A stretch of 32,881 nt of DNA from Bradyrhizobium sp. Its GTDB lineage: Bacteria > Pseudomonadota > Alphaproteobacteria > Rhizobiales > Xanthobacteraceae. The notes below the pieces were generated by a model. The model did no database searches and was not told the origin of the DNA. It worked only from the letters and a program-made list of their open reading frames with translations. Positions 18,501 through 26,917 of this stretch are shown one piece after another (positions within the stretch are counted from its first letter, which is position 1; every line of letters begins with the position of its first letter). Location of the stretch: the NCBI GenBank assembly GCA_030681365.1, contig JAUXWH010000048.1:1-32881 (forward strand), written 5' to 3'. The translations under genes were made by a program, and so were the position numbers.

Positions 18501-18691
18501 AGTTGCCGGATGACGCGGCCGATTATGCGCGGGCACAACTGGAGGCGCTGGTCCGCCGGTTCGAGAATCCCGACGAACCGTATCGGTCGCTGGTGCTGTC
18601 GATGTGGACCGCCCGCTATGGTGATTACGACAACCTCGCCCGCGTCAAGGAATGGTCCGCCGCCGGCGGCGTGGCGCTGGAGGAGTGGTGA
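15551..18691 (+). CDS. addB: Double-strand break repair protein AddB (alphaproteobacterial type)
   Basis: This 1046-aa protein is the second subunit of the AddAB helicase-nuclease, which resects broken DNA ends for RecA-dependent repair. The N-terminal two thirds resemble an inactive UvrD-like helicase: no Walker A lysine motif is seen near the start (FSVPVSAPFLRTVIAAL). The C-terminal RecB-type nuclease is intact, with D899 in ARADRIE and D912-Y913-K914 in ILDYKTG. I find no cysteine in the whole protein, so the iron-sulfur cluster of Bacillus AddB cannot be present. The ATG at 15551 gives the expected N-terminus MRVFSVP although its ribosome site is weak; a TTG at 15530 would add seven residues. 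Its stop TGA shares one base with the addA start. Confidence 0.95.
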   Translation: MRVFSVPVSAPFLRTVIAALVDGRLVDGFEARTDPAKLAQATLYLPTLRAGRMAREIFLDELKTDAVVLPRIVALGDIDEDELAFAEGDEAGGIAPLDIPPKLGELERRLVLARLVAAWAKRPVLSPLVVGGPASTLTLAGDLARLMDDMVTRRVDWNALDRLVPDQFDKYWQHTLDFLKIARDFWPAFLAETNRIEPAARRDLLIDAEAERLTSQSDGPVIAAGSTGSMPSTAKFLQAVAKLPHGAVVLPGLDTDLDEEAWQSIGGVRNAKGAFTTAPASNHPQFAMHALLSRFGIQRRDVDTLGKPARNGREVLASEAMRPWNATSEWHDRLKRLDIAAQIAAGMDNLAVVEAPNPEIEALAIAVAMREARHLNKSVALVTPDRALARRVTAALGRWNLEFNDSGGDALMETPTGIFVRLVADAATKGLEPPTLLALLKHPMFRLGGMHDALKRGIEVLELALLRGTRPQPGSGGLAADFARFRDELRKLHSGETSSLHHAEPRARLKDHELDPAQVVIAALGKALTPLERVSGSQLHDFAELAQRHRETLVNLSADERGVATAFEGPDGRVLASSFDELLGRQEKIGLMVGVGDYADVFQAAFADRQVRRRELPGAQLHIFGQLEARLTESDRIIMGGLVETVWPPAPRVDPWLSRPMRHELGLDLPERRIGLSAHDFAQLLGHQEVILTHSGKVNGAPAVASRFLHRLEAVAGEERWKTAKAAGNRYVHYAGAIDQPDEVKSVEQPQPTPPRETRPTKLSVTAIEDWLRDPYTIYARHILRLDPLDPVDMPLSAADRGSAIHESLGEFTREYANALPDDVVGVLRGIGEKHFAPLMEKPEARALWWPRFLRITRWFAEWEAMRRGDIDAIAAEITGEIKIPLDHARIFTLSARADRIERHGDRYAILDYKTGQPPTGKQVRMGLSPQLTLEAAILREGGFAHIDAGASVGELAYVRLSGNNPPGEHKTVELKIKPNDTPQLPDDAADYARAQLEALVRRFENPDEPYRSLVLSMWTARYGDYDNLARVKEWSAAGGVALEEW

Positions 18692-21600
18692 TGGCTCCGC
18701 GCATCATTCCTCCGCCCGTGCGTGACGCGCAGGCCCGCGCCTCCGATCCCGCGGCATCCGCCTTCGTGTCGGCTAATGCCGGCTCCGGCAAGACCCATGT
18801 GCTGGTGCAGCGCGTGATCCGCCTGCTGCTCGCCGGCGTGCCGCCGGAAAAGATCCTGTGCCTCACCTTCACCAAAGCGGCCGCGGCCAACATGGCCGAG
18901 CGCGTGTTTACGACGCTGGGCCACTGGGTAACACTCGACGACGACGCACTCGATGCCGCGATTCGCGACGCCGGCATCGCGCACCCGACAGTGTCGCTGC
19001 GCAAAGCCGCACGCGAACTGTTTGCCTCAGCGCTGGAGACACCGGGCGGCCTGAAGGTGCAAACCATTCACGCGCTGTGCACCCGCCTGTTGCAGCAGTT
19101 TCCGTTTGAAGCCAACGTGCCGGCCCGCTTTGCCGTGCTCGACGATCGCGACCAGACCGAGATGATGGAGCGCGCCAGCCTCGCCGTGATGCTCGACGCC
19201 TCGCGGGCGCCCGACAGCGCGATCGGGCGCGCATTGCAAGCCGCGATGGCAAACGCAGCCGACGTGACGTTCAAGGATGTCGTGCGCGAGGCTTGCCTCA
19301 GCCGCGACCATTTCATGGCCTGGACCGATGCGGCCGGCAGCGCCGAGGCCGCGGCGGCGCAGGTTTCGGCTTTGCTTGGGATCGCCGCCGATGACCGCAT
19401 CGAAGATGTCGAGCGGGAAATCGTCGACGGGCCCCATTTGCCGCGATCGCGCTGGGAAGCGACCGCGCAAGCGCTCGACAACGGCGCCAAGACCGAGCGG
19501 AACAACGCGGATCGGTTGCGCGCCGCGCTGCCTGCCGCTGGCGCGGCCCAGGTTGACGAATATCTCGGCCTGTTCCTGACCGATACCGATCGCACGCCCC
19601 GCAAATCGGTGCTGACGAAGAATTTCGTACGGGACAATCCGACGATCGGAGACCGCTTCGATGCCGAGGCGAGCCGGCTGGTGCCGTTGATCGAAAAGCG
19701 CCGCGCCGTCACCACGCGCGACCGTACCGAAGCCTTGCTCCATATCGCCATCGCGGTGGCCGCGAACTACCGCCGCGAAAAGCGCGAACGCGGCCTGCTC
19801 GACTATGACGACCTGATCGACAAGACGCTGGCCCTGCTCGCCAGCGGCGCGTCCGGCTGGGTGCACTACAAGCTCGACCGCGGCGTCGATCACGTGCTGA
19901 TCGACGAGGCGCAGGACACCAGCCCCCGGCAGTGGGACATCATCGCCCATATCATCTCGGAATTCACCGCCGGCGCGGGGGCGCGCGACGGCGTGAAGCG
20001 CACCGTGTTTGCGGTCGGCGACGAGAAGCAGTCGATCTTTTCGTTCCAGGGCGCTGCGCCGCGGGAATTTGCAGCCCGCCGCGGGGAATTGAAGAAGCGG
20101 TTCGAAGACGCCGAACTCCGATTCGAGTCGATTCCGTTCACCTATTCGTTCCGGTCGGGACAGGCAATCCTGAGATCCGTCGATCATGTGTTTCGCGACG
20201 AGGCGGTCTACCGCAGCATCCATGCGGAAAAGGCCTATCCGCTGCACGAGGCGCTGCCCGATGCGGGTCCGAGCCAGATCGACCTCTGGGAGCTGTCGGT
20301 CGCCGACGAGAAGCAGGACATCGAGGGCTGGCGTGCACCGTTCGATGGCGTGCCGCTGACGAGCGCCGAGGTCAAGCTGTCGAAACGCATCCAGAGCGAG
20401 ATCAGGCGCCTTGTCACCGGCGGCACCATGACCGGGAGAACAGGCAACCGCCGCCGCCTGATTTACGGCGATGTGCTGGTGCTCGTGCGACGCCGCGGCA
20501 ATCTGTTCGACGCCGTGATCCAGGCGCTGAAGCACGCCGGCGTCCCCGTGGCCGGCGCCGACCGACTGAAACTGACCGAACACATTGCCATCATCGACCT
20601 GATGCATCTCGCCGACGCGCTGCTGCTGCCGCAGGACGACCTCGCGCTCGCCGTCGTGATGAAGAGTCCGCTGTTCAACCTCACCGAGGAGGACCTGTTC
20701 ACGCTCGCGCGGGATCGCAAGGGATCGCTGCGCGACGCGCTGACCGCTCATGCCGCCGACAACGCCGCATTCGCGGACACGCTCGACCGGTTAATCGAGT
20801 GCGAGCGGCGCTTCTGCACCGGGACGCCGTTTGCCTTCTATGCCTGGTTGCTCGGCGGCGATGGTGGTCGTGCGCGCATCCTGCGCCGGCTCGGGCACGA
20901 AGCCAACGATGCCCTCGACGAATTCCTCGAACTGGCGCTGTCCTATGAGAAGAAGGCGCCGGCCTCGCTGCAGGGCTTCATGGCCTGGCTGCGCGCCGCC
21001 GATACCGAAGTGAAGCGCGACATGGAAATCTCGCGCGACGAGGTGCGCGTGATGACCGTGCATGGCGCCAAGGGGTTGGAAGCTCCTGTCGTCATCATGG
21101 CCGACACCACGACATCGCCATCCGACACCCAGCGCCTTCGCCTCATTCAATTGCCGCAGGGAAATGCAGGCGGGGCCATGGTATGGGCCGGACGCAAGGC
21201 GGAGGATCCGCCTCGCGTGACCGAGGCGCGCAACGCCATGATCGAGGAGACTGAGGACGAATATCGCCGGCTGCTCTATGTCGCGATGACGCGCGCGGCC
21301 GATCGGCTCATCATCGCCGGCTGCCTGCCAGGCAACAGGAACAGCGTCCGCGAGAATTCCTGGTACGATCTGGTCAAGCGAGGCCTGGCGAATTCAGACC
21401 TCTCCCTTCACGAAATTCCCGCTGGCGATGGCGTCGTGAAGAGCTACCGGCGGGCGGCAGACGCGTCGCCCGGAACCGACGTAGCCCCCGAGGCTGCGCC
21501 AGGCGCGCATCCATCGCTGCCGGAATGGCTGCTCACCCCAGCGTCGGCCGAAGTGCCGGCCGACAATCGGCTGCGTCCGTCCGATCCCGCCGCGGGCGAG

Positions 21601-22179
21601 GGCCATCCGGTCCGATCAGGCGAATCGCTACAGCTGCGGGCGCGGGCGCTGTTGCGCGGCACGCTGGTGCACCGGCTGCTGCAATCCCTGCCGGACGTCG
21701 CCGAAAAAGGCCGCCGCGATGCGGCGCTGCGGTATCTCGCCCGCAACGCCGGCGGCTGGACCGAGGCTGAGCGCGAGGCATTGGCGAAAAGCATGCTGGC
21801 CCTGATCGGAGATCCGCGCTTTGCCCCGGTATTCGCGCCCGGCAGCCGGGCTGAGGTCTCGATCGCGGGCCGGCTGGAGCGGCCGGGGCGGCCGCCGGCG
21901 CTGGTTTCGGGGCAGATCGACCGGCTGGTGGTGACCCCGGCCGAAGTCCTGATCGTCGACTACAAGACGAATCACGCCCCGCCGACGGCCGAGGCCGAGG
22001 CTCCCACCGGCTATGTCAGGCAGCTCGCGCTCTACCGGGCCGTATTGCAGAAGCTTTATCCCCAACTGCCGGTCCGGGCAGCACTGCTTTGGACCGAAAC
22101 CCCTGAATTGGTGGAGATTTCTACTCCTGCGCTGGACGCGCAACTGGCAACCATTGTCCGGGGGGATGAGCGAGCTTGA
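18691..22179 (+). CDS. addA: Double-strand break repair helicase AddA
   Basis: This 1162-aa subunit is the UvrD/RecB-like ATP-dependent helicase and second nuclease of AddAB. Helicase motifs appear in order: Walker A ANAGSGKT (28-35), LTFTKAAAANMAERV, Walker B DEAQDTSPRQWD, GDEKQSIFSFQGA, TVHGAKGLEAPVV and YVAMTRAADRLII. The C-terminal nuclease has D1077 (GQIDRL) and D1090-Y1091-K1092 (VDYKTN). The ATG at 18691 overlaps the addB stop as TGATG, and GGAGGAG lies 5 nt before it, so the two are translationally coupled. The frame is open to 18652 but only within addB. Length and motifs are normal; the enzyme should be active. Confidence 0.96.
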   Translation: MAPRIIPPPVRDAQARASDPAASAFVSANAGSGKTHVLVQRVIRLLLAGVPPEKILCLTFTKAAAANMAERVFTTLGHWVTLDDDALDAAIRDAGIAHPTVSLRKAARELFASALETPGGLKVQTIHALCTRLLQQFPFEANVPARFAVLDDRDQTEMMERASLAVMLDASRAPDSAIGRALQAAMANAADVTFKDVVREACLSRDHFMAWTDAAGSAEAAAAQVSALLGIAADDRIEDVEREIVDGPHLPRSRWEATAQALDNGAKTERNNADRLRAALPAAGAAQVDEYLGLFLTDTDRTPRKSVLTKNFVRDNPTIGDRFDAEASRLVPLIEKRRAVTTRDRTEALLHIAIAVAANYRREKRERGLLDYDDLIDKTLALLASGASGWVHYKLDRGVDHVLIDEAQDTSPRQWDIIAHIISEFTAGAGARDGVKRTVFAVGDEKQSIFSFQGAAPREFAARRGELKKRFEDAELRFESIPFTYSFRSGQAILRSVDHVFRDEAVYRSIHAEKAYPLHEALPDAGPSQIDLWELSVADEKQDIEGWRAPFDGVPLTSAEVKLSKRIQSEIRRLVTGGTMTGRTGNRRRLIYGDVLVLVRRRGNLFDAVIQALKHAGVPVAGADRLKLTEHIAIIDLMHLADALLLPQDDLALAVVMKSPLFNLTEEDLFTLARDRKGSLRDALTAHAADNAAFADTLDRLIECERRFCTGTPFAFYAWLLGGDGGRARILRRLGHEANDALDEFLELALSYEKKAPASLQGFMAWLRAADTEVKRDMEISRDEVRVMTVHGAKGLEAPVVIMADTTTSPSDTQRLRLIQLPQGNAGGAMVWAGRKAEDPPRVTEARNAMIEETEDEYRRLLYVAMTRAADRLIIAGCLPGNRNSVRENSWYDLVKRGLANSDLSLHEIPAGDGVVKSYRRAADASPGTDVAPEAAPGAHPSLPEWLLTPASAEVPADNRLRPSDPAAGEGHPVRSGESLQLRARALLRGTLVHRLLQSLPDVAEKGRRDAALRYLARNAGGWTEAEREALAKSMLALIGDPRFAPVFAPGSRAEVSIAGRLERPGRPPALVSGQIDRLVVTPAEVLIVDYKTNHAPPTAEAEAPTGYVRQLALYRAVLQKLYPQLPVRAALLWTETPELVEISTPALDAQLATIVRGDERA

Positions 22180-22268
22180 CCCGGCAAGACCGCGTTCATA
22201 GGTTGATTGCATGATCTGGCGGGCGATTCTTGTCCCCGCGTCTTCCCCAACCCGAACGAGGTATTCCC

Positions 22269-22589
22269 ATGGCCGTTGGCAAGGTTTCTGACGCCGATTT
22301 CGAAGCCGAAGTGCTCAACGCGACCGGCCCGGTCGTGGTCGATTTCTGGGCCGAATGGTGCGGTCCCTGCCGCATGATCGCGCCCGCGCTCGACGAGATT
22401 TCCGGCGCGATGGGCGACAAGGTCAAGATCGTCAAGCTGAACGTCGACGAGAGCCCGAAGACGGCCTCGAAATACGGCGTGATGTCGATCCCGACCCTGA
22501 TGATCTTCAAGGGCGGCGAGATGGCCTCGCGCCAGGTCGGTGCCGCGCCGAAGGCGAAGCTGCAGCAGTGGATCACGGCTGCGGTCTGA
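22269..22589 (+). CDS. trxA: Thioredoxin
   Basis: This 106-aa thioredoxin reduces protein disulfides in the cytoplasm, recharged by thioredoxin reductase. The active site WCGPC lies at 30-34 (C31 and C34), preceded by VVVDFWAE. The cis-proline segment SIPTLMIFKGG and the C-terminal helix KLQQWITAAV are present and the length is typical. GAGG about 8 nt before the ATG at 22269 fixes the start. It lies 89 bp after addA and ends in a hairpin at 22618-22643. The addBA-trxA order is common in this group. Confidence 0.97.
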   Translation: MAVGKVSDADFEAEVLNATGPVVVDFWAEWCGPCRMIAPALDEISGAMGDKVKIVKLNVDESPKTASKYGVMSIPTLMIFKGGEMASRQVGAAPKAKLQQWITAAV

Positions 22590-22617
22590 CCCGTTCGGGC
22601 CCATAATATTTTCCGAC

Positions 22618-22643
22618 AACGGCCGGCGAATAGCCGGCCGTTT
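22618..22643 (+). terminator. Hairpin terminator of trxA
   Basis: Perfect 10-bp arms AACGGCCGGC and GCCGGCCGTT enclose the loop GAATA 28 bp after the trxA stop. Only a short T tract follows (TTT then GCGTT), so it is a moderate terminator. The ligase gene starts 13 bp later, so some read-through is likely. Confidence 0.7.
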
Positions 22644-22656
22644 GCGTTGAGAGGTC

Positions 22657-23718
22657 ATGCCGCCCTCGCGCCCGAAGTCCCCTCCCAAATCCGCCAAGCT
22701 TGCCGCGATGGAAGCGCGCTCTGTCGATGCGATCCCGCGGGGCGACGAATGGCAGTATGAGCCGAAATGGGACGGCTTCCGCTGCCTGCTTTCCCGTCAC
22801 GGCGGCAAGGTCGAGCTCCGCTCCAAGTCGGGCGAAGACCTGACCCGCTACTTTCCCGAACTGGTCGGCGCCGCCCTCGGCTTGAGGGCGACGGAATTCC
22901 TGCTCGACGGCGAGATCGTGGTGCCGCATGGCAAGGCGTTCTCGTTCGACGATCTGCTGCAGCGGATTCACCCCGCCGCGAGCCGGGTGAAAAGGCTGGC
23001 GCAGGAGACGCCGGCGCTGTTTCTCGCCTTCGACCTGCTGGCGACGGCGAAGGACAGAAACCTTTCCGCGCAGCCGCTCGCCCGACGGCGCCCGGCGCTC
23101 GAGGCCTTCGCGAAAAGCCAGTTCAGATCGAATCCGACGTTCCGTCTGTCGCAGGCCAGCGCCAACTTTGCCACCGCGGAAAAATGGCTGACGCAGGCCG
23201 GCGGCGGCTGCGACGGTGTCATCGCCAAGCGCCTCGATCTGCCCTATCAGGCCGGCAGCCGCGACGGCATGCAGAAGATCAAGCACTTTCGCAGCGCCGA
23301 CTGTGTCATTGGCGGCTTTCGCTACGCCAGCAAGCCGGTCGGCGGCAAGCAGGTGATCGGCTCGCTGCTGCTCGGCCTCTACGATGACGCCGGCCTGCTG
23401 CACCATGTCGGATTCACGTCGGCCATCAAGCAGCATGAGAAGCCGGCGCTGACGGCGAAGCTCGAACCGTTGATCGCAAGGCCCGGTTTCACCGGCAATG
23501 CGCCGGGAGGCCCGAGCCGCTGGTCCACCGAGCGTTCGGCGCAGTGGTGTCCGCTGAAGCCGAAACTGGTCGTCGAGGTCAGCTACGATCATTTCAGCGG
23601 CGACCGGTTTCGCCACGGCACCTCGATCCTGCGCTGGCGGCCGGACAAGGCGCCGAAGCAGTGCACCTTCGATCAGCTGAAACAGAAAGCGGTCAGTCCG
23701 ATGAAGCGGCTGGTCTGA
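22657..23718 (+). CDS. ATP-dependent DNA ligase (LigC-like)
   Basis: This 353-aa ligase joins nicked DNA with ATP. The nucleotidyltransferase motifs are in order: motif I EPKWDGFR with the AMP-accepting K37, motif III LLDGEIV, motif IV DGVIAKR (K191) and motif V QKIKHF (K207 and K209). An OB-fold domain follows, with the C-terminal segment RFRHGTSILRWRPDK. There is no polymerase or phosphoesterase domain, so it is a stand-alone LigC-type enzyme rather than full LigD; these serve in alternative excision repair or end joining. AGAGG lies about 4 nt before the ATG. The last 26 bp overlap the end of the convergent metallophosphoesterase gene. Confidence 0.92.
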   Translation: MPPSRPKSPPKSAKLAAMEARSVDAIPRGDEWQYEPKWDGFRCLLSRHGGKVELRSKSGEDLTRYFPELVGAALGLRATEFLLDGEIVVPHGKAFSFDDLLQRIHPAASRVKRLAQETPALFLAFDLLATAKDRNLSAQPLARRRPALEAFAKSQFRSNPTFRLSQASANFATAEKWLTQAGGGCDGVIAKRLDLPYQAGSRDGMQKIKHFRSADCVIGGFRYASKPVGGKQVIGSLLLGLYDDAGLLHHVGFTSAIKQHEKPALTAKLEPLIARPGFTGNAPGGPSRWSTERSAQWCPLKPKLVVEVSYDHFSGDRFRHGTSILRWRPDKAPKQCTFDQLKQKAVSPMKRLV

Positions 23719-24451
23719 CCGATCCGGTCGCCAGCGCGGATGCGAATTCGGCAAAGCCCTTGCGGCGCGCCAGCGCCGCCATCGCTTCGTGATCGTAGGG
23801 CACATGCCGGAAGGTCACGCGCCATTCGCTGCCGACCAGTTCCAAAATCGCGTAACGCGCGTCCGGCGTGCCGGCCTCGATCAGATGCGGATAGGGCACG
23901 TTATAGGAGAAGCCGGGAACGCCGACGCTGCCGGGATTGACCACCATGCGTCCGTCGCCGAGCCGCACCGCCCGCGCGATATGGGTATGGCCGCAAAGGA
24001 TCAGCGACTGCGAAATGCCTTCCGCTTCCTTCTCGATGGCTTCCCGCGTCGACAGCGTGACCGAGCCATCGGGCATTACCGTCTCCATCCAGTAGAGATC
24101 GTCGTTGCCGGGCGTGGCGTGGCAGAGAAACACCTGATCGCGGTACACAAGCGTCGGTGGCACGTTGCGCAGCCAGTCGAGATGTTTCGCGTCGAGCTGG
24201 GCGTAGGCGGGCCGGTCCCACGCCCCCATCTTCTCCGGCGGCCGGTCGATCAGACAGCGGTCGTGATTGCCCCGCACATGCACGGCATCGAGCGCCATCA
24301 GCGCATCCATGGTCCGCCCGGCTTCGAGCGGGCTGCTCGCCACGTCGCCGAGGTTGACGATGGCGTCGATGCCTTGCGCGCGGATGTCGGCGACAACGGC
24401 TTCGAGGGCGAGATGGTTGCCGTGTACATCAGCGATCGCGGCAAAGCGCAT
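23693..24451 (-). CDS. Calcineurin-like metallophosphoesterase (YfcE/MJ0936-like)
   Basis: This 252-aa protein has all metal-site motifs of the family: D8-V-H10 (ADVHGN), G35-D36, G61-N62-H63-D, H111 (FLCHATP) and G-H155-T-H157. It also has the late NPGSVG motif of the YfcE/MJ0936 subgroup. It should hydrolyse a phosphodiester or phosphomonoester; the substrate is unknown. The ATG at 24451 has CAGGAA about 6 nt upstream. It lies 19 bp after folC on the same strand and is probably the last gene of accD-folC. Its 3' end overlaps the ligase gene on the other strand by 26 bp with no terminator between. Confidence 0.9.
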   Translation of the reverse strand: MRFAAIADVHGNHLALEAVVADIRAQGIDAIVNLGDVASSPLEAGRTMDALMALDAVHVRGNHDRCLIDRPPEKMGAWDRPAYAQLDAKHLDWLRNVPPTLVYRDQVFLCHATPGNDDLYWMETVMPDGSVTLSTREAIEKEAEGISQSLILCGHTHIARAVRLGDGRMVVNPGSVGVPGFSYNVPYPHLIEAGTPDARYAILELVGSEWRVTFRHVPYDHEAMAALARRKGFAEFASALATGSVRPAASSD

Positions 24452-24470
24452 GGTGATTCCTGTTTCGAGT

Positions 24471-25814
24471 CTAGCCCGGCGGGGTGCCATTGGCGGCCAG
24501 CACCTGCCCCGCGAGATACAGCGACCCCGTGATCAGGATGCGCGGCGGCACCTCATAGGCCAGCCGCGTCAGCGAACGCAAGGCGGCTTCTACACTGCCG
24601 AGCGTTTCCACGCGCATGCCGAGCGCGCGGGCGGCGTCCGCCAGCCGGTCCGGCGGCATCGCGTTGTCGAGACCCGGTATCTGCACCGCGATGATATGGC
24701 GGGTGAGGCCGGCGAAATTGGCGAGAAAGCCGCCGGCATCCTTGTTGGCCATCATGCCGACGATGACCACCAGCGGCCGCGATACCCGCTCCTCGAGATC
24801 GCCGAGCGCTGCAGCGACGACGCGCCCGCCCTCGGCGTTGTGCCCGCCGTCGAGCCACACCTCGCAGCCGGGCGGGGCCTGGTCGACCAGCGCGCCCGAC
24901 GCCAGCCGCTGCATCCGCGCCGGCCATTCGGCGCTGATGATGCCGGCCTCAAATGCCGTGCTGTCGACTTTCAAGCTATCCAGCGCGCGCAGCGTGGCGA
25001 TGGCGAGCCCGGCATTGTCGAACTGATGCCGGCCGAACAGTTTGGGCGCCGCCAGATCCATCAACCCGCGCTCGTCCTGATAGACCAGCCGTCCGCGCTC
25101 GACATTGACGTGCCACTCCTGGCCGGCGCTGTACAGCGGCGCGTGCATCCGCTTCGCCTGCGCCTCAATGATGGTGGCGGCATCGGGGGATTGCTCCGCG
25201 CAGATCACCGGCACGTGGCGCTTGATGATGGCGGCCTTTTCGCCGGCGATCGTGGTCAGCGTGTCGCCGAGATACTCGGTGTGGTCCATGCTGACTGGCG
25301 CAATCACGGTCGCCAAGGGCTGCTCGATCACGTTGGTGGCGTCCAGCCGTCCGCCAAGGCCGACTTCCAGCAACACCACGTCGGCCGGATGCCGCGCGAA
25401 CAGGCAGAACGCCGCCGCGGTCTCGATTTCGAAAAGGGTGATGGGAGCGCCGGCGTTGGCCTGCTCGCAATGTTCCAGCACCGCGCGCAGTTCTTCGTCG
25501 CCGACCAGCATGCCGCCGCCGGCTGCGCCTAAACGAAAGCATTCGTTGATCCGCACCAGCGAGGGCGAGGTATAGGCGTGCACGCGCAGGTGTGCTGCTT
25601 CCAGGATCGCGCGCAAATAGGCGATCGTCGAACCCTTGCCGTTGGTGCCGGCGACGTGAACCACCGGCGGCAGCTCGCGTTCGGGATGGCCGAGCCGCTG
25701 CAGCAGAAGCTGCATCCGCTCCAGGCCCAAATCGATGCGGTTGGGATGCAGTGCGGACAGCCGCGCGATCAATTCGCCGAGCGGCTGATTCGGTTTGGCC
25801 GCTTGTGCGTTCAC
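24471..25814 (-). CDS. folC: Bifunctional folylpolyglutamate synthase / dihydrofolate synthase
   Basis: This 447-aa ATP-dependent ligase adds glutamate to dihydropteroate or tetrahydrofolate to make polyglutamated folates. The Mur-ligase-type P-loop GTNGKGS lies at 56-62, followed by YTSPSL, the [10 protein letters not shown] segment, [21 protein letters not shown] and the C-terminal WLDGGHN. Length is typical. The start is GTG at 25814, overlapping the accD stop as GTGA, so translation is probably coupled to accD; no strong ribosome site is present. The accD-folC pairing after trpBA is a common arrangement. Confidence 0.95.
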   Translation of the reverse strand: MNAQAAKPNQPLGELIARLSALHPNRIDLGLERMQLLLQRLGHPERELPPVVHVAGTNGKGSTIAYLRAILEAAHLRVHAYTSPSLVRINECFRLGAAGGGMLVGDEELRAVLEHCEQANAGAPITLFEIETAAAFCLFARHPADVVLLEVGLGGRLDATNVIEQPLATVIAPVSMDHTEYLGDTLTTIAGEKAAIIKRHVPVICAEQSPDAATIIEAQAKRMHAPLYSAGQEWHVNVERGRLVYQDERGLMDLAAPKLFGRHQFDNAGLAIATLRALDSLKVDSTAFEAGIISAEWPARMQRLASGALVDQAPPGCEVWLDGGHNAEGGRVVAAALGDLEERVSRPLVVIVGMMANKDAGGFLANFAGLTRHIIAVQIPGLDNAMPPDRLADAARALGMRVETLGSVEAALRSLTRLAYEVPPRILITGSLYLAGQVLAANGTPPG

Positions 25815-26752
25815 GCCTGGGGCGCTGCCGGCGTCACGTCCGCAGCCAAGGCTGGCTGGGTCGGTTCGATGACCTGACTTGCGGGCTTCGCGGCGGTTTC
25901 AACCGCGGGCGCTTTGGTCAGCAGCCGGCACAGCCGCGCCAGCGTCGCGCGCAGATCGTGGCGATGCACCACCATGTCGACCATGCCGTGGTCCTTCAGG
26001 TATTCCGCGCGCTGAAACCCTTCCGGCAGTTTCTCGCGGATGGTCTGCTCGATCACGCGGGCGCCGGCAAAGCCGATCAGCGCGCCGGGCTCGGCGATCT
26101 GCACATCGCCCAGCATGGCATAGGAGGCGGTGACGCCGCCGGTGGTCGGGTTGGTCAGCACCACGATATAGGGCTGCTTTGCCTCGCGCAGCATCTGCAC
26201 GCCGACGGTGGTACGCGGCATCTGCATGAGGGACAGAATGCCTTCCTGCATGCGGGCGCCGCCGGAGGCCGCGAACACGATGAACGGCGACTTCTTTTCG
26301 ACCGCAAGCTCGAGCCCGCGCACCATCGCCTCGCCGGCGGCCATGCCAAGCGAGCCGCCCATGAAATCGAAATCCTGCACCGCGATCACGACACCGGCGC
26401 CTTCGAGCTTGCCGTAACCGACCTTGATGGCGTCGTTCAGCCCGGTTCGGGCGCGCGCATCCTTGATGCGGTCGGCATATTTGCGCTCGTCGCGGAATTT
26501 CAGGGGATCGGCCGTCACCTCGGGCAGCGCCACGTCGAACCAGGTCTCGTTGTCGAACACCGATTTCAGCCGCGCCACCGCGCCCATGCGCATGTGGTAG
26601 TTCGACCCGGGAATCACAAACTGATTGGCCTCGACGTCCTTGTAGAACACCAGCTGACCGGAATCCGGACATTTGATCCACAGATTCTCTGGCGTCTCGC
26701 GGCGCAGGATGCTTCGGATCTTCGGTCGGACGACGTTGGTGAGCCAATTCAT
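25811..26752 (-). CDS. accD: Acetyl-CoA carboxylase carboxyltransferase subunit beta
   Basis: This 313-aa subunit, with AccA, transfers the carboxyl group from carboxybiotin to acetyl-CoA, the first committed step of fatty-acid synthesis. The carboxyltransferase core is complete ([59 protein letters not shown]). The N-terminal zinc ribbon is degenerate: of the four usual cysteines only C28 remains, with S31, I47 and S50 at the other positions. The C-terminal 35 residues are an Ala/Pro-rich tail. The gene lies 165 bp after trpA, and its own promoter may lie there next to a dispersed repeat. Its end overlaps folC. Confidence 0.95.
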   Translation of the reverse strand: MNWLTNVVRPKIRSILRRETPENLWIKCPDSGQLVFYKDVEANQFVIPGSNYHMRMGAVARLKSVFDNETWFDVALPEVTADPLKFRDERKYADRIKDARARTGLNDAIKVGYGKLEGAGVVIAVQDFDFMGGSLGMAAGEAMVRGLELAVEKKSPFIVFAASGGARMQEGILSLMQMPRTTVGVQMLREAKQPYIVVLTNPTTGGVTASYAMLGDVQIAEPGALIGFAGARVIEQTIREKLPEGFQRAEYLKDHGMVDMVVHRHDLRATLARLCRLLTKAPAVETAAKPASQVIEPTQPALAADVTPAAPQA

Positions 26753-26783
26753 GCTTCGCTCCGAAATGCGGTCTTATCGTTTT

Positions 26784-26809
26784 GACGCGTTTTCTTGACG
26801 CGAACCGGT
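26784..26809. repeat. 26-bp dispersed repeat, exact inverse of 10352-10377
   Basis: The 26 bp match the sequence at 10352-10377 perfectly after reverse complement; the core reads ACGCGTTTTCTTGACGCG on this strand. It lies 32 bp upstream of the accD start, in the trpA-accD gap. It is probably part of a short dispersed element. A regulatory role is possible from position but not shown. Confidence 0.75.
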
Positions 26810-26917
26810 ACCCACTTCGCTCGAAAACGCCATGGGACGCATTGACTGGAATATATGGCGGTGGGGGAATGCCCCGGCAAGCCGCCGCCAGGGGTCTATC
26901 TCCACCGCAATTGTGGC

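Noticed and set aside
24267..25532. Plus-strand ORF of about 420 codons opposite folC
   Set aside because: Antisense shadow of a conserved enzyme gene, with no ribosome site and no family match.
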